Shown piece after piece: positions 18,758 through 27,909 of a stretch of DNA of 64,000 nucleotides. The notes beneath the pieces were generated by a model. That model was not told the DNA's origin, did no database searches, and saw nothing but the letters and a program-made list of their open reading frames with translations. This DNA comes from Pseudomonadota bacterium (GTDB lineage Bacteria; Pseudomonadota; Gammaproteobacteria; Burkholderiales; Chitinibacteraceae). The stretch's first letter is position 1; each line of letters starts with the position of its first letter. The stretch is from NCBI GenBank assembly GCA_026399755.1, contig JAPLQI010000004.1, positions 1 through 64,000 of the forward strand. Reading direction: 5' to 3'. Both the position numbers and the translations under genes were made by a program.

Positions 18758-19659
18758 ATTAGTGCCGCATCTTGCACCACGCGATTGCGGCCTGATGTTT
18801 TAGCCATATACAGCTGAGTATCTGCCCGCTGATAAAGATGGTTTGAATCTATGCCGCTCGATGTGGCAATGCCTACGCTCACGGTGACATACGGCGAGGT
18901 TGAGGATGTTTGATGAGGCATTGCTAAAGACAACACCGTTTGCCTAATTCGTTCTGCCACCACATAAGCGCCTGCCAACGTTGTCTCTGGTAGCAAACAC
19001 GCAAACTCTTCTCCCCCGATTCTAGCCGTCAAATCCGCAGGGCGGCGTAGCTCAGCCGAAATCACCGAGGCAATGCGCCTTAAACATTCATCACCTTCTG
19101 GGTGACCATAACAATCATTAAACCGCTTAAAAAAATCTACATCAATCAAAACCAAAGAAAGCTGCCCACCTTGCCTTTGTAAGCGCTGCGTTTCTTGTTT
19201 TAATGCTTCATCAAAATGACGACGATTAGCAAGATTAGTCAGCCCATCCGTAATTGCCAGCCGATGAAGCAGCTCTCTTGTGCGTTTCATTTCAAGCTGA
19301 TTACGAATACGCGCTTTAATACTCAAAGCCCTGCAAGGCTTCACAATATAATCCGCGCCACCCACGGCAAAGCCTTTTTCCTCTTGCTCTGGGTCACCCA
19401 AGGAAGTCACAAAGATAATAGGGATATCTGCGGTAATAGGATCTTCTTTGATCCGCTCACAAATGGCATAGCCATTCATATCTGGCAACATCACATCAAG
19501 CAAAATCAGATCGGGTTTAGGCATTTCTTTAATTGCAGCTAATGCATCTTGCCCAGTGACCGCAAATCTAAGCTCATACTCATCCTCCAACATGGCAGCT
19601 AACATTTCAATATTGCTCGGCTCATCATCAACAAGAAGCAGAATAGGCTGGTGAATCAA
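18754..19659 (-). CDS. Response regulator with diguanylate cyclase domain (REC-GGDEF)
   Basis: A 301-residue regulator. The receiver domain (about residues 3-120) has the acidic DDEPSN pocket, the phospho-acceptor in PDLILLDVMLPDMNG and the KPC lysine. The GGDEF domain (about 135-295) has the active motif IGGEEF and the upstream DVDFFKRFNDCYGHPEGD, so it should make cyclic di-GMP when phosphorylated. An RxxD inhibitory site is not obvious. The start is set at TTG 19659, which has GGAG seven bases upstream. A TTG at 19734 is the only longer option and has poor signals. It follows the hybrid kinase on the same strand, its likely phospho-donor. Its stop overlaps the convergent flagellin stop. 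Confidence 0.92.
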   Translation of the reverse strand: MIHQPILLLVDDEPSNIEMLAAMLEDEYELRFAVTGQDALAAIKEMPKPDLILLDVMLPDMNGYAICERIKEDPITADIPIIFVTSLGDPEQEEKGFAVGGADYIVKPCRALSIKARIRNQLEMKRTRELLHRLAITDGLTNLANRRHFDEALKQETQRLQRQGGQLSLVLIDVDFFKRFNDCYGHPEGDECLRRIASVISAELRRPADLTARIGGEEFACLLPETTLAGAYVVAERIRQTVLSLAMPHQTSSTSPYVTVSVGIATSSGIDSNHLYQRADTQLYMAKTSGRNRVVQDAALI

Positions 19660-19858
19660 GACAAGCTCCAATACATGAGACGGTGATACTTCAGAGCAAA
19701 AAAACGAAGTACTTATGCAAAATTTTTCCAGCAAGGCTTACGATATAAGCTGTATATGTAATGCAGAGGAGCACAACGCAGGGTATTTTACGTAATATTT
19801 ATAATGTGTTTTATGTATGCTTTAGACATAAATGGATAATACCTCAATATGAGAGGTA

Positions 19859-22800
19859 TCAAGCAAAGTCTCTTTTTATATCAATTGATTGTAAGGCCAC
19901 TCTGGCGGATTGATAGTCTAATTGCTCCAAGGCCGCAGCGATTTGCATCGTTTTGTTTTTATCTAGACAGCTTAAATCAGCTTGTAATTTAATAAAGCAC
20001 TTTCGAGCACGCAAACTTCTTAGTCTTAGCAATTCATCTAACTCTGTCGCACATTCCCAAGTGAGCTGAACTGATTCTGTATTCTGAACTAAGAGCGTTG
20101 CATTATCATTTAACCAACCATCAATACTCGTCATCACCTCATCTAATGCATGCCTCAGCTCAGCAAGCAGCCCCTCAATTTGCGTATTACCCCCATGCAA
20201 TTGCTCTTCTATTTTCTGAGCAATAAGATAAACAGAGAAGGCCTCTAAAGTGCCCGCCACCCCCTTTAGTGAATGCGCCAAGCGCTCAGCCTCAAATAGC
20301 TCTGCTTGCAGCAATAATTGGCGTAAACGCTGAGGGGTATCTGCATATTGATCACGTAATCTAGGCAACATGCGCTTGAGTAAAGCCAAACTGCCCAAAC
20401 GATCCAATGCTCGCTCTAGCCCTAGTCCCGGCAAATCTGCTAAACGATTTATCACATCATCCACTTTTAATAGAGGACTAGCATCGTTGGTGGCTCCCCC
20501 TGTCCAACTAAGTAATACTTTCAGCAATTGTTGTGGATTAATCGGCTTAGCCAAATGATCATTCATCCCTACTTCTAAGCAGCGGAGACGCTCGGCTTCC
20601 ATCGCATGGGCGGTTAAAGCGATAATCGGCAGCTCAGAGGCGGATAAATGGGCCCGAATTAACCGAGTGGCTTCCATGCCATCCATTTCAGGCATTTGAA
20701 CATCCATTAAAATCACATCGTATTTTTTGTGCTGATTTAAAATAAGCTCAATCACTTCTCGGCCGTTTCCTACCGCATCCACACTTGCACCTAATGCACT
20801 TAATAGTGAAACACTCATTTCACTTAAAAGCTGCGTATCTTCAGCAAGTAAAATATTCACCCCAAGTAAAGGCTGCACCCTTGTTTGGGTATAAGTAATT
20901 GCATTTGAACTCGATACCTTATTTGACTCTAAGCTATTAACAATAGCTGCATATAATAAATGAGCAATAATGGGTTTACTTAAAGAGTAAACAAAAGTAC
21001 GAGCCCCCCAATACCCCATTACGCGATCATGACTTAATATGGTCGTCAATAATATAATCGACATTTTTTCACGAGTACGCCATATTTTGTTTATGACTTC
21101 AGGATGGCACTGATCAAGTAAAGTAGCATCCATAATCAATAAATCAAATGTGTTTTCTTGAATACTAATGATCGCCTCTTGCGCAGAGCTCACCACGCTA
21201 GGCTGCATACCCATTTCTTTTAAATATAGGCATAATTGAATCCGCGTCCCCGAATGCCCTTCAGCAACCAAAACACGAGACCCTTTATACTGGGGGATCA
21301 TAAAACTACTTTGCTGCCCTTTTTTCAAACACAAGGTAAATTCAAATACAGAGCCTTTACCTAATACACTCACCACCTTGATATTCCCCCCCATAATACG
21401 AGCCAATTGTTGGCTAATGGCTAAACCTAGGCCTGACCCACCAAAACGACGTGTGGTAGAGGAATCTGCCTGTGTAAATGGGCTAAATAAATGCTCTAAT
21501 ATATTTTGGCTGATACCAATACCCGTATCATGAATACTAAATTTAAACTCTACCCGTTGCTCACTCTTTTCCTTACACAATACGGCAAGCTCAACTTCAC
21601 CTTTTTCAGTAAACTTAATTGCATTATTAATTAAATTAAGCAGTACTTGCCCCAAACGCAAGGAATCACCAATCAGCCATTGCGGTGCTTGAGCATCTAC
21701 ACTGTATATTAATGATAATTTTTTATTCTCGGCTTGAATGGCTGCAACGCCTGCTAGGTTTTCTAATAAAACATACAAGTCAAACTGAGACTCCTCAAGC
21801 TCTAATTTACCTGCTTCAATTTTAGAAATATCCAATATATCATTAATAACACCGAGTAAAAGATTGGCTGAGGATTGTACTTTAGCAAGATAATCACGCT
21901 GCCTATTCGCTAATTGCGTATCCAAAACCAAATGGGTATAGCCAAGAATAGCCGTTAGAGGCGTTCTAATTTCATGGCTCATATTAGCCAAGAATTCACC
22001 TTTTACTTGCAGTGCCGCTTCTGCTTGATCACGAGAAACAACTAATTCTTCTGATTGTGTTCGTAATAAAATACTAGTATTACGAAACACCAATAGGCTC
22101 TGCGCCATAATAGAAATTTCATCCCTACCACTCGCATCGATGACCACATCAAAGTGGCCCTTCGCTATGCTTTGCATGTTTTCTGACAAAACAACCAATC
22201 TAGAACTAATTTTTCTTCTAATATAGATAAAGCCAATACCAAATGAGATTAACAAACTAAATAAAGTTAAACCTGCTAATAACCAAGTGCTTGTTTCTAA
22301 GCGCTGAGAAAGCATCAATGTTTCATCATTCAGCTCAAGTTTAAGAGTCTGCTCTGTTTTCTCTGCTTGATTCACTAATAATTGTGTCGCACTCTGATTT
22401 TTTACAATCAGCTGCTGTAGTTCGTTATTTAATATTAACTTTTCTCGCCCTATAGAGAACACGCCATCCTCTGCTTTGGCTAAAGCCAGCATAGTAGATA
22501 ACTCTCGCTTTAGTTTTTTCAGCTCTTCTACATGATTTATTTCACTTAGTGTTCTTTGTGCTTTTACGGTGGATTGAATAAATGATCTTTCAATTTCATC
22601 TAATTGAATAACGCTTTGCGCATTAGCGGCTTGCGCAATTAAGCTGGCCAATAAAACCACATCGCCGCGAAAATGCTGCACGGCACTTAAAGAGGCCACC
22701 TGCTCTGCAACCAAAACGACGACGGCATTGGTTGAATCTAAGGTGATTTGATCACTGCGAGAAATCATTTTTAAAGTAATTTGGCTAATTAAAGGCACCA

Positions 22801-23680
22801 TCACTTCATCAAATACCGCAACCGCATGGGTAACATCCCGCCTAGGATCGGTTAAGGGGCGCTGCAAGCTAGCGACTAAATTTTTCCCTGCCTGTTGAGC
22901 CAGCGGATCTGCTTTTTGCAAATAGCCTTGAATCCCAGTCAGTAAGCTACTTCCCCGTTTACGCAACGCAGGCTCGCCCTGCTCACCCACCACCGCCGCT
23001 AAACGAAAAGCATCTGCCCTCGCTTGTTGGAGTGCATTTAATTCTGAAAATTCGTTATCAATCAGGGAGTGGACCGATGCACCTGCGGCCACCGATGCGC
23101 GACGAGTTGCGGCAAGTAAATCAGCATTTTTAGCCAATAACACGGGGTCAATCGCTTGCAAAAAGCGCTGCTGTGCCTCGCCTACCTGCTGCAAAATATT
23201 ATTTTTACGCTCATCTAGCCGTAATTGCTGGCTCACCAGCTGATCTGTAAGCGGTACATTTTTGGATAATTCCAGCACCAACTCAGATAGTTTTCCTGCG
23301 TCATTCGGGCGGTTCACCAGCAAGGCATCAATTTGCCTTGGTAAATCGGCAAGGGCTAATTTCACCCTAGATAAAGCGCTATCTCGCGTATTTATATTTT
23401 GTGCATTGGCAAGGCTCGCCAAAGCTGATGAGAATTCTAAACTACTGGCTTCTAAACGAGCCGAGGCAATGGCGGCAGGAAAGCTTTGCTTTGAAACGAT
23501 GGAATAAGTGCTTTCAACCGAGTGAAATGCCCATAGGGCTGCGCCGGAGGCAAGCAATGTTGTGGCTGCAACCAGACCAAAGGCCAATCGCAGGCGTAGT
23601 GCAATAGATTGCCTGAATGAGCCTTCTGTTACTTGCATTCCTCCTTTCTCCAACTGCAAACGATCACTGGTGTAGTCCAT
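19859..23680 (-). CDS. Hybrid sensor histidine kinase with two receivers and Hpt domain
   Basis: A 1273-residue inner-membrane phosphorelay kinase of TorS/BarA-like layout. A first membrane helix (near residues 30-50) leads a periplasmic helical sensor of about 400 residues. A second helix (near 465-485), a HAMP linker, and HisKA with FLANMSHEIRTPLTAILGY (His near 567) follow. Then come HATPase boxes INNAIKF, DTGIGIS and GGSGLGLAIS, a first receiver (near 800-915, phospho-site in LLIMDATL), a second receiver (near 940-1060, DVILMDVQMPEMDG) and an Hpt domain (AHSLKGVAGTLEAF, near 1136). ATG 23638 with AAAGGAGGA is an alternative start. It probably feeds the REC-GGDEF gene just downstream. Confidence 0.93.
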   Translation of the reverse strand: MDYTSDRLQLEKGGMQVTEGSFRQSIALRLRLAFGLVAATTLLASGAALWAFHSVESTYSIVSKQSFPAAIASARLEASSLEFSSALASLANAQNINTRDSALSRVKLALADLPRQIDALLVNRPNDAGKLSELVLELSKNVPLTDQLVSQQLRLDERKNNILQQVGEAQQRFLQAIDPVLLAKNADLLAATRRASVAAGASVHSLIDNEFSELNALQQARADAFRLAAVVGEQGEPALRKRGSSLLTGIQGYLQKADPLAQQAGKNLVASLQRPLTDPRRDVTHAVAVFDEVMVPLISQITLKMISRSDQITLDSTNAVVVLVAEQVASLSAVQHFRGDVVLLASLIAQAANAQSVIQLDEIERSFIQSTVKAQRTLSEINHVEELKKLKRELSTMLALAKAEDGVFSIGREKLILNNELQQLIVKNQSATQLLVNQAEKTEQTLKLELNDETLMLSQRLETSTWLLAGLTLFSLLISFGIGFIYIRRKISSRLVVLSENMQSIAKGHFDVVIDASGRDEISIMAQSLLVFRNTSILLRTQSEELVVSRDQAEAALQVKGEFLANMSHEIRTPLTAILGYTHLVLDTQLANRQRDYLAKVQSSANLLLGVINDILDISKIEAGKLELEESQFDLYVLLENLAGVAAIQAENKKLSLIYSVDAQAPQWLIGDSLRLGQVLLNLINNAIKFTEKGEVELAVLCKEKSEQRVEFKFSIHDTGIGISQNILEHLFSPFTQADSSTTRRFGGSGLGLAISQQLARIMGGNIKVVSVLGKGSVFEFTLCLKKGQQSSFMIPQYKGSRVLVAEGHSGTRIQLCLYLKEMGMQPSVVSSAQEAIISIQENTFDLLIMDATLLDQCHPEVINKIWRTREKMSIILLTTILSHDRVMGYWGARTFVYSLSKPIIAHLLYAAIVNSLESNKVSSSNAITYTQTRVQPLLGVNILLAEDTQLLSEMSVSLLSALGASVDAVGNGREVIELILNQHKKYDVILMDVQMPEMDGMEATRLIRAHLSASELPIIALTAHAMEAERLRCLEVGMNDHLAKPINPQQLLKVLLSWTGGATNDASPLLKVDDVINRLADLPGLGLERALDRLGSLALLKRMLPRLRDQYADTPQRLRQLLLQAELFEAERLAHSLKGVAGTLEAFSVYLIAQKIEEQLHGGNTQIEGLLAELRHALDEVMTSIDGWLNDNATLLVQNTESVQLTWECATELDELLRLRSLRARKCFIKLQADLSCLDKNKTMQIAAALEQLDYQSARVALQSIDIKRDFA

Positions 23681-23842
23681 CTATTTAAATTTCTGCAACC
23701 TTGCAATTAATATTAATCTACCAAATAGAAACATCCACTTAAATTTCCATAATCTTACGCATAAATTTAATTTATGATTTTAAAATCATGGAAAGATACG
23801 CTATGAAGATAGTTTATGTTTAACTCATTTCAGGAACCTGTC

Positions 23843-25474
23843 ATGACTAGCTCTGCACCTATGTTTGCAAGTGTGCCATCTCACAAAGCATCGTTACGAG
23901 CAGCTTACGAAGCGTGGTTAAAAGCACGTACGCCTCTCGTTGCTACTCAAAAAAAATCACCCATTTCCAATCAAAGAGTAGGCATCGTCGGCGCAGGTAT
24001 GGCAGGGCTTTATGCCGCTTTATTGCTCAAAAGCCAAGGCATAGCTTGCCGAATATTTGAGGCTCACCCCGAGCGTCTGGGTGGCCGTGTTTACACTCAT
24101 CGCTTTAATCAAGAACCTAATCAATATTTTGAAGCTGGTGCAATGCGCTTACCGCAAACACCTGAGCAGCAGCCGGTCTTTGATCTGATCAATTATCTCA
24201 ATGAACAAATACCCGACTCATCGAAAATTGATTTAATTCCTTACAATTTATACGATCCAAATGGCAATTTAGTGTACGTGAATGGTAGGCGTGCTTTTGG
24301 CGGCTCAACCATGACGCTCGAATATGCCAATCAGCACCCCGAGGCCTTAGGTTTTAATCTAGCCCCAGAAGATCGCAATAAAACGGCCTCACAATTGCTC
24401 GATGAAGTACTGCAACCTTTTTTCGATTTACTAGAAGAAAATTTCGAGCTTGGTTTTGCCAAAATTGTTAAATACGATAATTTCTCGCTCTATACCTATC
24501 TCACCGAAATTGCCGGTTGGAGTATGGAAAAAGTAAATTACGTAGAAGTCATGAATTCGGCCACCAATCAATTCCAAAGCAGCTTTACCGAAATGGTGAT
24601 AGAGAGCATGGATTTTTCTGGTGCAAAGTGGAGCACCATTGCCAATGGCATGGATAGGCTGCCCCTCGCTTGCGCAAGCCTCATTGGCGCGGATTCAATT
24701 TCAATGAATACGCCAGTCACACAAATAGAAAACCTACAAGATGGCCGAGTAGCCATTCATTACGGCGAACTGGGCGAATTTGATACCTTTGATAGCGTGA
24801 TTCTGGCTATTCCCCCAGCGGCCCTGCGTATGATCTCTTGCCCACAATGGTCGCCTACCAAGACGCAAGCGATTCGTGCCATGCATTTTGAGCCACTGTA
24901 TAAAATCGGCCTGCGCTTTAAAACGCGTTTTTGGGAGCAGCTACCCAATGCGGCGATGGGCGGGCAATCCAGTAGTGATTTGCCGATGCGCTGGTGCGTT
25001 TACCCCTCTTATGGCTTGGGGGACGCGGGTGCGGGCGTCTTGCTGCTGTATTCGTGGATGACCGATGCTTATAACTGGCTACCGCAAAACCCGGATGAGC
25101 GTATTCGCTTAGCGCTGAGAGACTTACAAACGCTTTACCAAGACACGGTAGATATTCATGAACAATTTATTGAGTCTTATGATGTGGCGTGGCCATCAGA
25201 GTGGGCAACAGGGGACGCCATGTTTTTCCCTGGGCAATTTAGGCAGCTGTTTAATACCGCTCGCCAGCCAGAGCAAAACATCTACTTTGCTGGTGAGCAT
25301 TTAAGCGTGCACCACACTTGGATTGTTGGCGCTTTGGATTCTGCCTTACTCGCCTGCCAACAACTGCTGGGTGATGAAACGCTAGCGCCACTGTGTTCTG
25401 CGGCTCAGGAGCCTCTAAGCCCTCTCGATTATAATTACAGCCAATGTGCCGCCGCGCCCATTTTGCATCGCTAA
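23843..25474 (+). CDS. FAD-dependent amine oxidase (L-amino-acid or monoamine oxidase type)
   Basis: A 543-residue flavin oxidase. The dinucleotide fold VGIVGAGMAGLYAALLLKSQ lies near residue 46, followed by the FAD-binding LGGRVYTHRF and the substrate-side EAGAMRLP. The C-terminal FAGEHLSVHHTWIVGALDSA closes over the flavin. Enzymes of this fold oxidise amines or L-amino acids to imines with release of peroxide. The substrate is not predictable, although EAGAMRLP is common in L-amino-acid oxidases. No Tat or Sec signal is evident. ATG 23843 has CAGGA eight bases upstream. An ATG at 23816 is in frame but poorly placed. It is not part of a violacein cluster. Confidence 0.88.
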   Translation: MTSSAPMFASVPSHKASLRAAYEAWLKARTPLVATQKKSPISNQRVGIVGAGMAGLYAALLLKSQGIACRIFEAHPERLGGRVYTHRFNQEPNQYFEAGAMRLPQTPEQQPVFDLINYLNEQIPDSSKIDLIPYNLYDPNGNLVYVNGRRAFGGSTMTLEYANQHPEALGFNLAPEDRNKTASQLLDEVLQPFFDLLEENFELGFAKIVKYDNFSLYTYLTEIAGWSMEKVNYVEVMNSATNQFQSSFTEMVIESMDFSGAKWSTIANGMDRLPLACASLIGADSISMNTPVTQIENLQDGRVAIHYGELGEFDTFDSVILAIPPAALRMISCPQWSPTKTQAIRAMHFEPLYKIGLRFKTRFWEQLPNAAMGGQSSSDLPMRWCVYPSYGLGDAGAGVLLLYSWMTDAYNWLPQNPDERIRLALRDLQTLYQDTVDIHEQFIESYDVAWPSEWATGDAMFFPGQFRQLFNTARQPEQNIYFAGEHLSVHHTWIVGALDSALLACQQLLGDETLAPLCSAAQEPLSPLDYNYSQCAAAPILHR

Positions 25475-25510
25475 GGCTTGAGCTCCTATTCACTTCCCAC
25501 GATGAAACAT

Positions 25511-25587
25511 CGTCATTCCCGCACGCCTTTGGCGGGGGTCCAGTAGTAGCGCAACTGGATCCCCGATAAAAACACTCGGGAATGACG
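25511..25587. repeat. REP-like palindromic element
   Basis: CGTCATTCCCG at 25511-25521 is the exact inverse of CGGGAATGACG at 25577-25587. An inner near-match pairs GGGGTCCAGT with ACTGGATCCCC. This is the familiar extragenic palindrome found in many proteobacteria, here between the oxidase and TRAP binding-protein genes. Confidence 0.8.
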
Positions 25588-25636
25588 CTGTGCTCTATCA
25601 GGCGCTTATTTCAAACCCATTCTTAAGGACTCAATC

Positions 25637-26674
25637 ATGCGCAAGCTTTTTTGTATGATGCTGCTGCTCAGCAACAGCATCTATGCCGCCGAAGAAGAGT
25701 TTGTGCCTGAGCCCTTAAAGGTCATGGGCTCTTGGAGTATGTTGAGCCAATTTAAAGATTATGAAAAACCATTCTGGACCACACAACTTCCGGCTCTCAG
25801 TGAGGGCAGAATCAAGGTCAATCTAAATGCTTTTAATGATGTTGGCTTAAAGGGAAGCGAAGTCTTACGTCTAATGAAGTTGGGCCTCATCGATTTTGGT
25901 ACCACCATTTTGTCGTATGTATCCGAACAAGACCCTCGTGCAGAAGCGGTAGATCTAGCGGGCCTGACGCTTGATTTAACGATGGAGCGACGGGTCGTCG
26001 ATAGCTATAAACCTGTGCTTGATCGCTATTTTGAACAAAAACACGGCATAAAAGTACTCGCCATGTGGCCCTATGCTGCACAGTTTTTGATGTGTAATAG
26101 CCCCATCAAAAACTTGGAAGGGCTCAAAGGAAAAAAAGTAAGAGTCAGCATGCGGACCACCAGCGATCTGATCGAAGCTTACGGCGCCATCACGCTCAGT
26201 ATTCCTTTCGATCAGGTTTACACGCAAATGAAAGACAAGCAGCTCGATTGCTTAATCACCTCAGCCTTGGCAGCACACAGCGCTCGTTTTTATCAAGTGG
26301 CATCCAATATTTATCATTTGCCGCTAGGTTGGAGCATGGTCATGCTGGGGGTCAACCAAGTTTCATGGGCAAAAATTGAAGCACAAGATCAAAAAATCAT
26401 TGAAACAGGCGTCACTCAACTAGCCAATGATCTGTGGCAAGCCGCCGACACCCAAACAGCCCTTGGCATCGCTTGTAATACCGGTAAAAACTGCTCCTTA
26501 GCCGAGCAAGGGACAATGACTCTGATTAAGCCCAGTAGCAGTGACGAGGCACGCCTCGCCAAGACGGTCAAACAAGTTGTGCTTAAACGTTGGGCAGAGC
26601 GCTGTGGCAAAGAGTGTGTGGCAGAATGGAATGACAGCATAGGCAAAACACTGAATATCACTCTCCATCCCTAG
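25637..26674 (+). CDS. TRAP-type solute-binding protein, DctP family
   Basis: A 345-residue periplasmic binding protein with a signal peptide (residues 1-18, SIYA|AEE). DctP-family marks are LPALSEGRIKVN, DFGTTILSYVSEQDPRAEAVDL, the conserved segment LEGLKGKKVRVSMRTTSDLI, and the mid-domain PFDQVYTQMKDKQLDCLIT. Family members bind organic acids for a DctQM membrane carrier. No dctQ or dctM gene is adjacent, so it is an orphan here. An AAGGA site precedes the start. The REP element lies between it and the amine oxidase, so a shared transcript is possible but unproven. Confidence 0.87.
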   Translation: MRKLFCMMLLLSNSIYAAEEEFVPEPLKVMGSWSMLSQFKDYEKPFWTTQLPALSEGRIKVNLNAFNDVGLKGSEVLRLMKLGLIDFGTTILSYVSEQDPRAEAVDLAGLTLDLTMERRVVDSYKPVLDRYFEQKHGIKVLAMWPYAAQFLMCNSPIKNLEGLKGKKVRVSMRTTSDLIEAYGAITLSIPFDQVYTQMKDKQLDCLITSALAAHSARFYQVASNIYHLPLGWSMVMLGVNQVSWAKIEAQDQKIIETGVTQLANDLWQAADTQTALGIACNTGKNCSLAEQGTMTLIKPSSSDEARLAKTVKQVVLKRWAERCGKECVAEWNDSIGKTLNITLHP

Positions 26675-26783
26675 TTGCCTTATGGCTGCAAAGTAAAAAA
26701 CCACCGTTTAGTAGCAATGCACAAAAATTAAGCAATGCCATTTTTACCATAAAATACAAATAGTTAGCCATAGAGCTAACAGC

Positions 26784-26792
26784 TTATCCACA
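26784..26792 (+). promoter_or_regulatory. DnaA-box-like sequence upstream of tag
   Basis: TTATCCACA matches the DnaA box consensus exactly, and a GGGGGATAAAA lies 20 bases downstream. It sits in the promoter region of the DNA glycosylase gene. Binding is inferred from sequence only. Confidence 0.4.
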
Positions 26793-26826
26793 GACCGACA
26801 TAACCTTTTGGGGGATAAAAGCCAAG

Positions 26827-27396
26827 ATGTCCACAAGTGATATAAAGCGCTGCGCTTGGTGCAGCAGCGATCCGCTTTACCAGCATTATCATGACGAAGA
26901 ATGGGGGCAGCCGCTGTTTGATGATCAAGCGTTGTTTGAGCTGCTCTGCTTAGAAGGCGCGCAAGCGGGCTTATCGTGGATTACCGTTTTAAAAAAACGC
27001 GAGCACTATAGGGAAGTATTTGATGGCTTTGATGCGCAAAAAATAGCCCGCTACGATGCAAGCAAAGTGGCCAGCTTGCTCGGCGATGCAGGCATCATCC
27101 GCAACCGAGCCAAAGTAGCCGCCTTTATCAGCAACGCCGCAGCCTATCTGCAATTAAAACAGGAAGGCCGTTTTTGTGATTTTTTATGGTCTTTTGTTAA
27201 TGGCAAAACCATCGTCAATCACTGGCCCAATATTGGTGACACCCCCGCCGCCACAGCAGAATCGACGGCCATGAGTAAAGCCTTAAAAAAACGCGGCTTT
27301 AAATTTGTCGGCCCCACCATCTGCTACGCCTTTATGCAAGCCAGCGGCATGGTGGATGACCATAGCCCTAGCTGCTGGAGGCGTAAGGGAATGTAG
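26827..27396 (+). CDS. tag: DNA-3-methyladenine glycosylase I
   Basis: A 189-residue base-excision enzyme that removes 3-methyladenine from DNA. The N-terminal RCAWCSSDPLYQHYHDEEWG carries the zinc-binding Cys and His and the family signature. EGAQAGLSWITVLKKREHYR follows, and the C-terminal HSPSCW supplies the remaining zinc ligands. The length equals E. coli Tag. The stop codon lies inside a palindromic repeat (ATGTAGGG), so the last codons may have been changed by repeat insertion. It is a single gene. Confidence 0.95.
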   Translation: MSTSDIKRCAWCSSDPLYQHYHDEEWGQPLFDDQALFELLCLEGAQAGLSWITVLKKREHYREVFDGFDAQKIARYDASKVASLLGDAGIIRNRAKVAAFISNAAAYLQLKQEGRFCDFLWSFVNGKTIVNHWPNIGDTPAATAESTAMSKALKKRGFKFVGPTICYAFMQASGMVDDHSPSCWRRKGM

Positions 27397-27452
27397 GGTG
27401 AGTGCAAGCTGCGTATTTTTCAACATCACTCGCGGGTTTCACCCGCCCTACA
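27392..27452. repeat. GTAGGGCGGG-type palindromic repeat, degenerate left arm
   Basis: The right arm CGCGGGTTTCACCCGCCC plus TACA (27431-27452) is identical to that of the perfect copy at 43615-43676. The left arm TGTAGGGTGAGTGCAAGC is diverged. It starts at the tag stop codon. Confidence 0.75.
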
Positions 27453-27535
27453 AGTACAAACTGTTCTATTTCGGGAAGTTATGTCTTTACCTTAGCAAGT
27501 AGCAAAAAACATAATGACCACACTCTATGCACGGA

Positions 27536-27735
27536 GCTTTTAGAATCCCCTTGAAACACGCCGAAGCGAGGAACAAGCGGGCGGGGTTTCGGCGAGGACT
27601 GTTTGAGCGAAGCGAGTTCCGCAGCCGCCGCTCGATTGTCCGCAGATGAGGGGCCTTCGTGTTTCGTGGGGTCGCCTTCTTTGCTTACTTTCTTGGCGAA
27701 GCAAGAAAGTAAGTCCCTTGCGGGGGACTCCCGCA
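27536..27735. repeat. Dispersed intergenic repeat with short open frame
   Basis: A GC-richer block whose minus-strand frame (27479-27736) reads KVSKEGDPTKHEGPSSADN then RAAAAELASLKQSSPKPR. From memory, near-identical short frames recur between genes in several betaproteobacterial genomes, which suggests a dispersed element rather than a conserved gene. It includes the internal inverted pair CTTACTTTCTTG and CAAGAAAGTAAG. I do not annotate it as a protein. Confidence 0.6.
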
Positions 27736-27839
27736 CCTAAATAAACGAGCCGAAGGCACTAAAAAGGGTCTTTTTGACTTTGCTTAGCGTACAAGGGGTG
27801 CAAACCGCCGTTTTCCGTAGCATTCCATACCAAAGTCTA

Positions 27840-27862
27840 GCGGACTTCACCCGCCCTACAAA
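27840..27862. repeat. Partial copy of the GTAGGGCGGG-type repeat
   Basis: TTCACCCGCCCTACA at 27846-27860 is identical to the outer part of the repeat arm seen at 27431-27452 and 43655-43676. No clear partner arm is left. Confidence 0.55.
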
Positions 27863-27909
27863 AGCATGAAATACTTGCAAAACGGCTCAACGAGCCGTCC
27901 TAGCAATAC

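Noticed and set aside
23843..25474. Tryptophan oxidase of a violacein cluster (VioA)
   Set aside because: The protein is longer than VioA and no vioBCDE genes follow; the neighbours are a TRAP binding protein and tag.
27392..27862. A CRISPR array in the repeat-rich gap
   Set aside because: The repeats are few, palindromic and unequally spaced, there are no regular spacers, and no cas genes are in the window.
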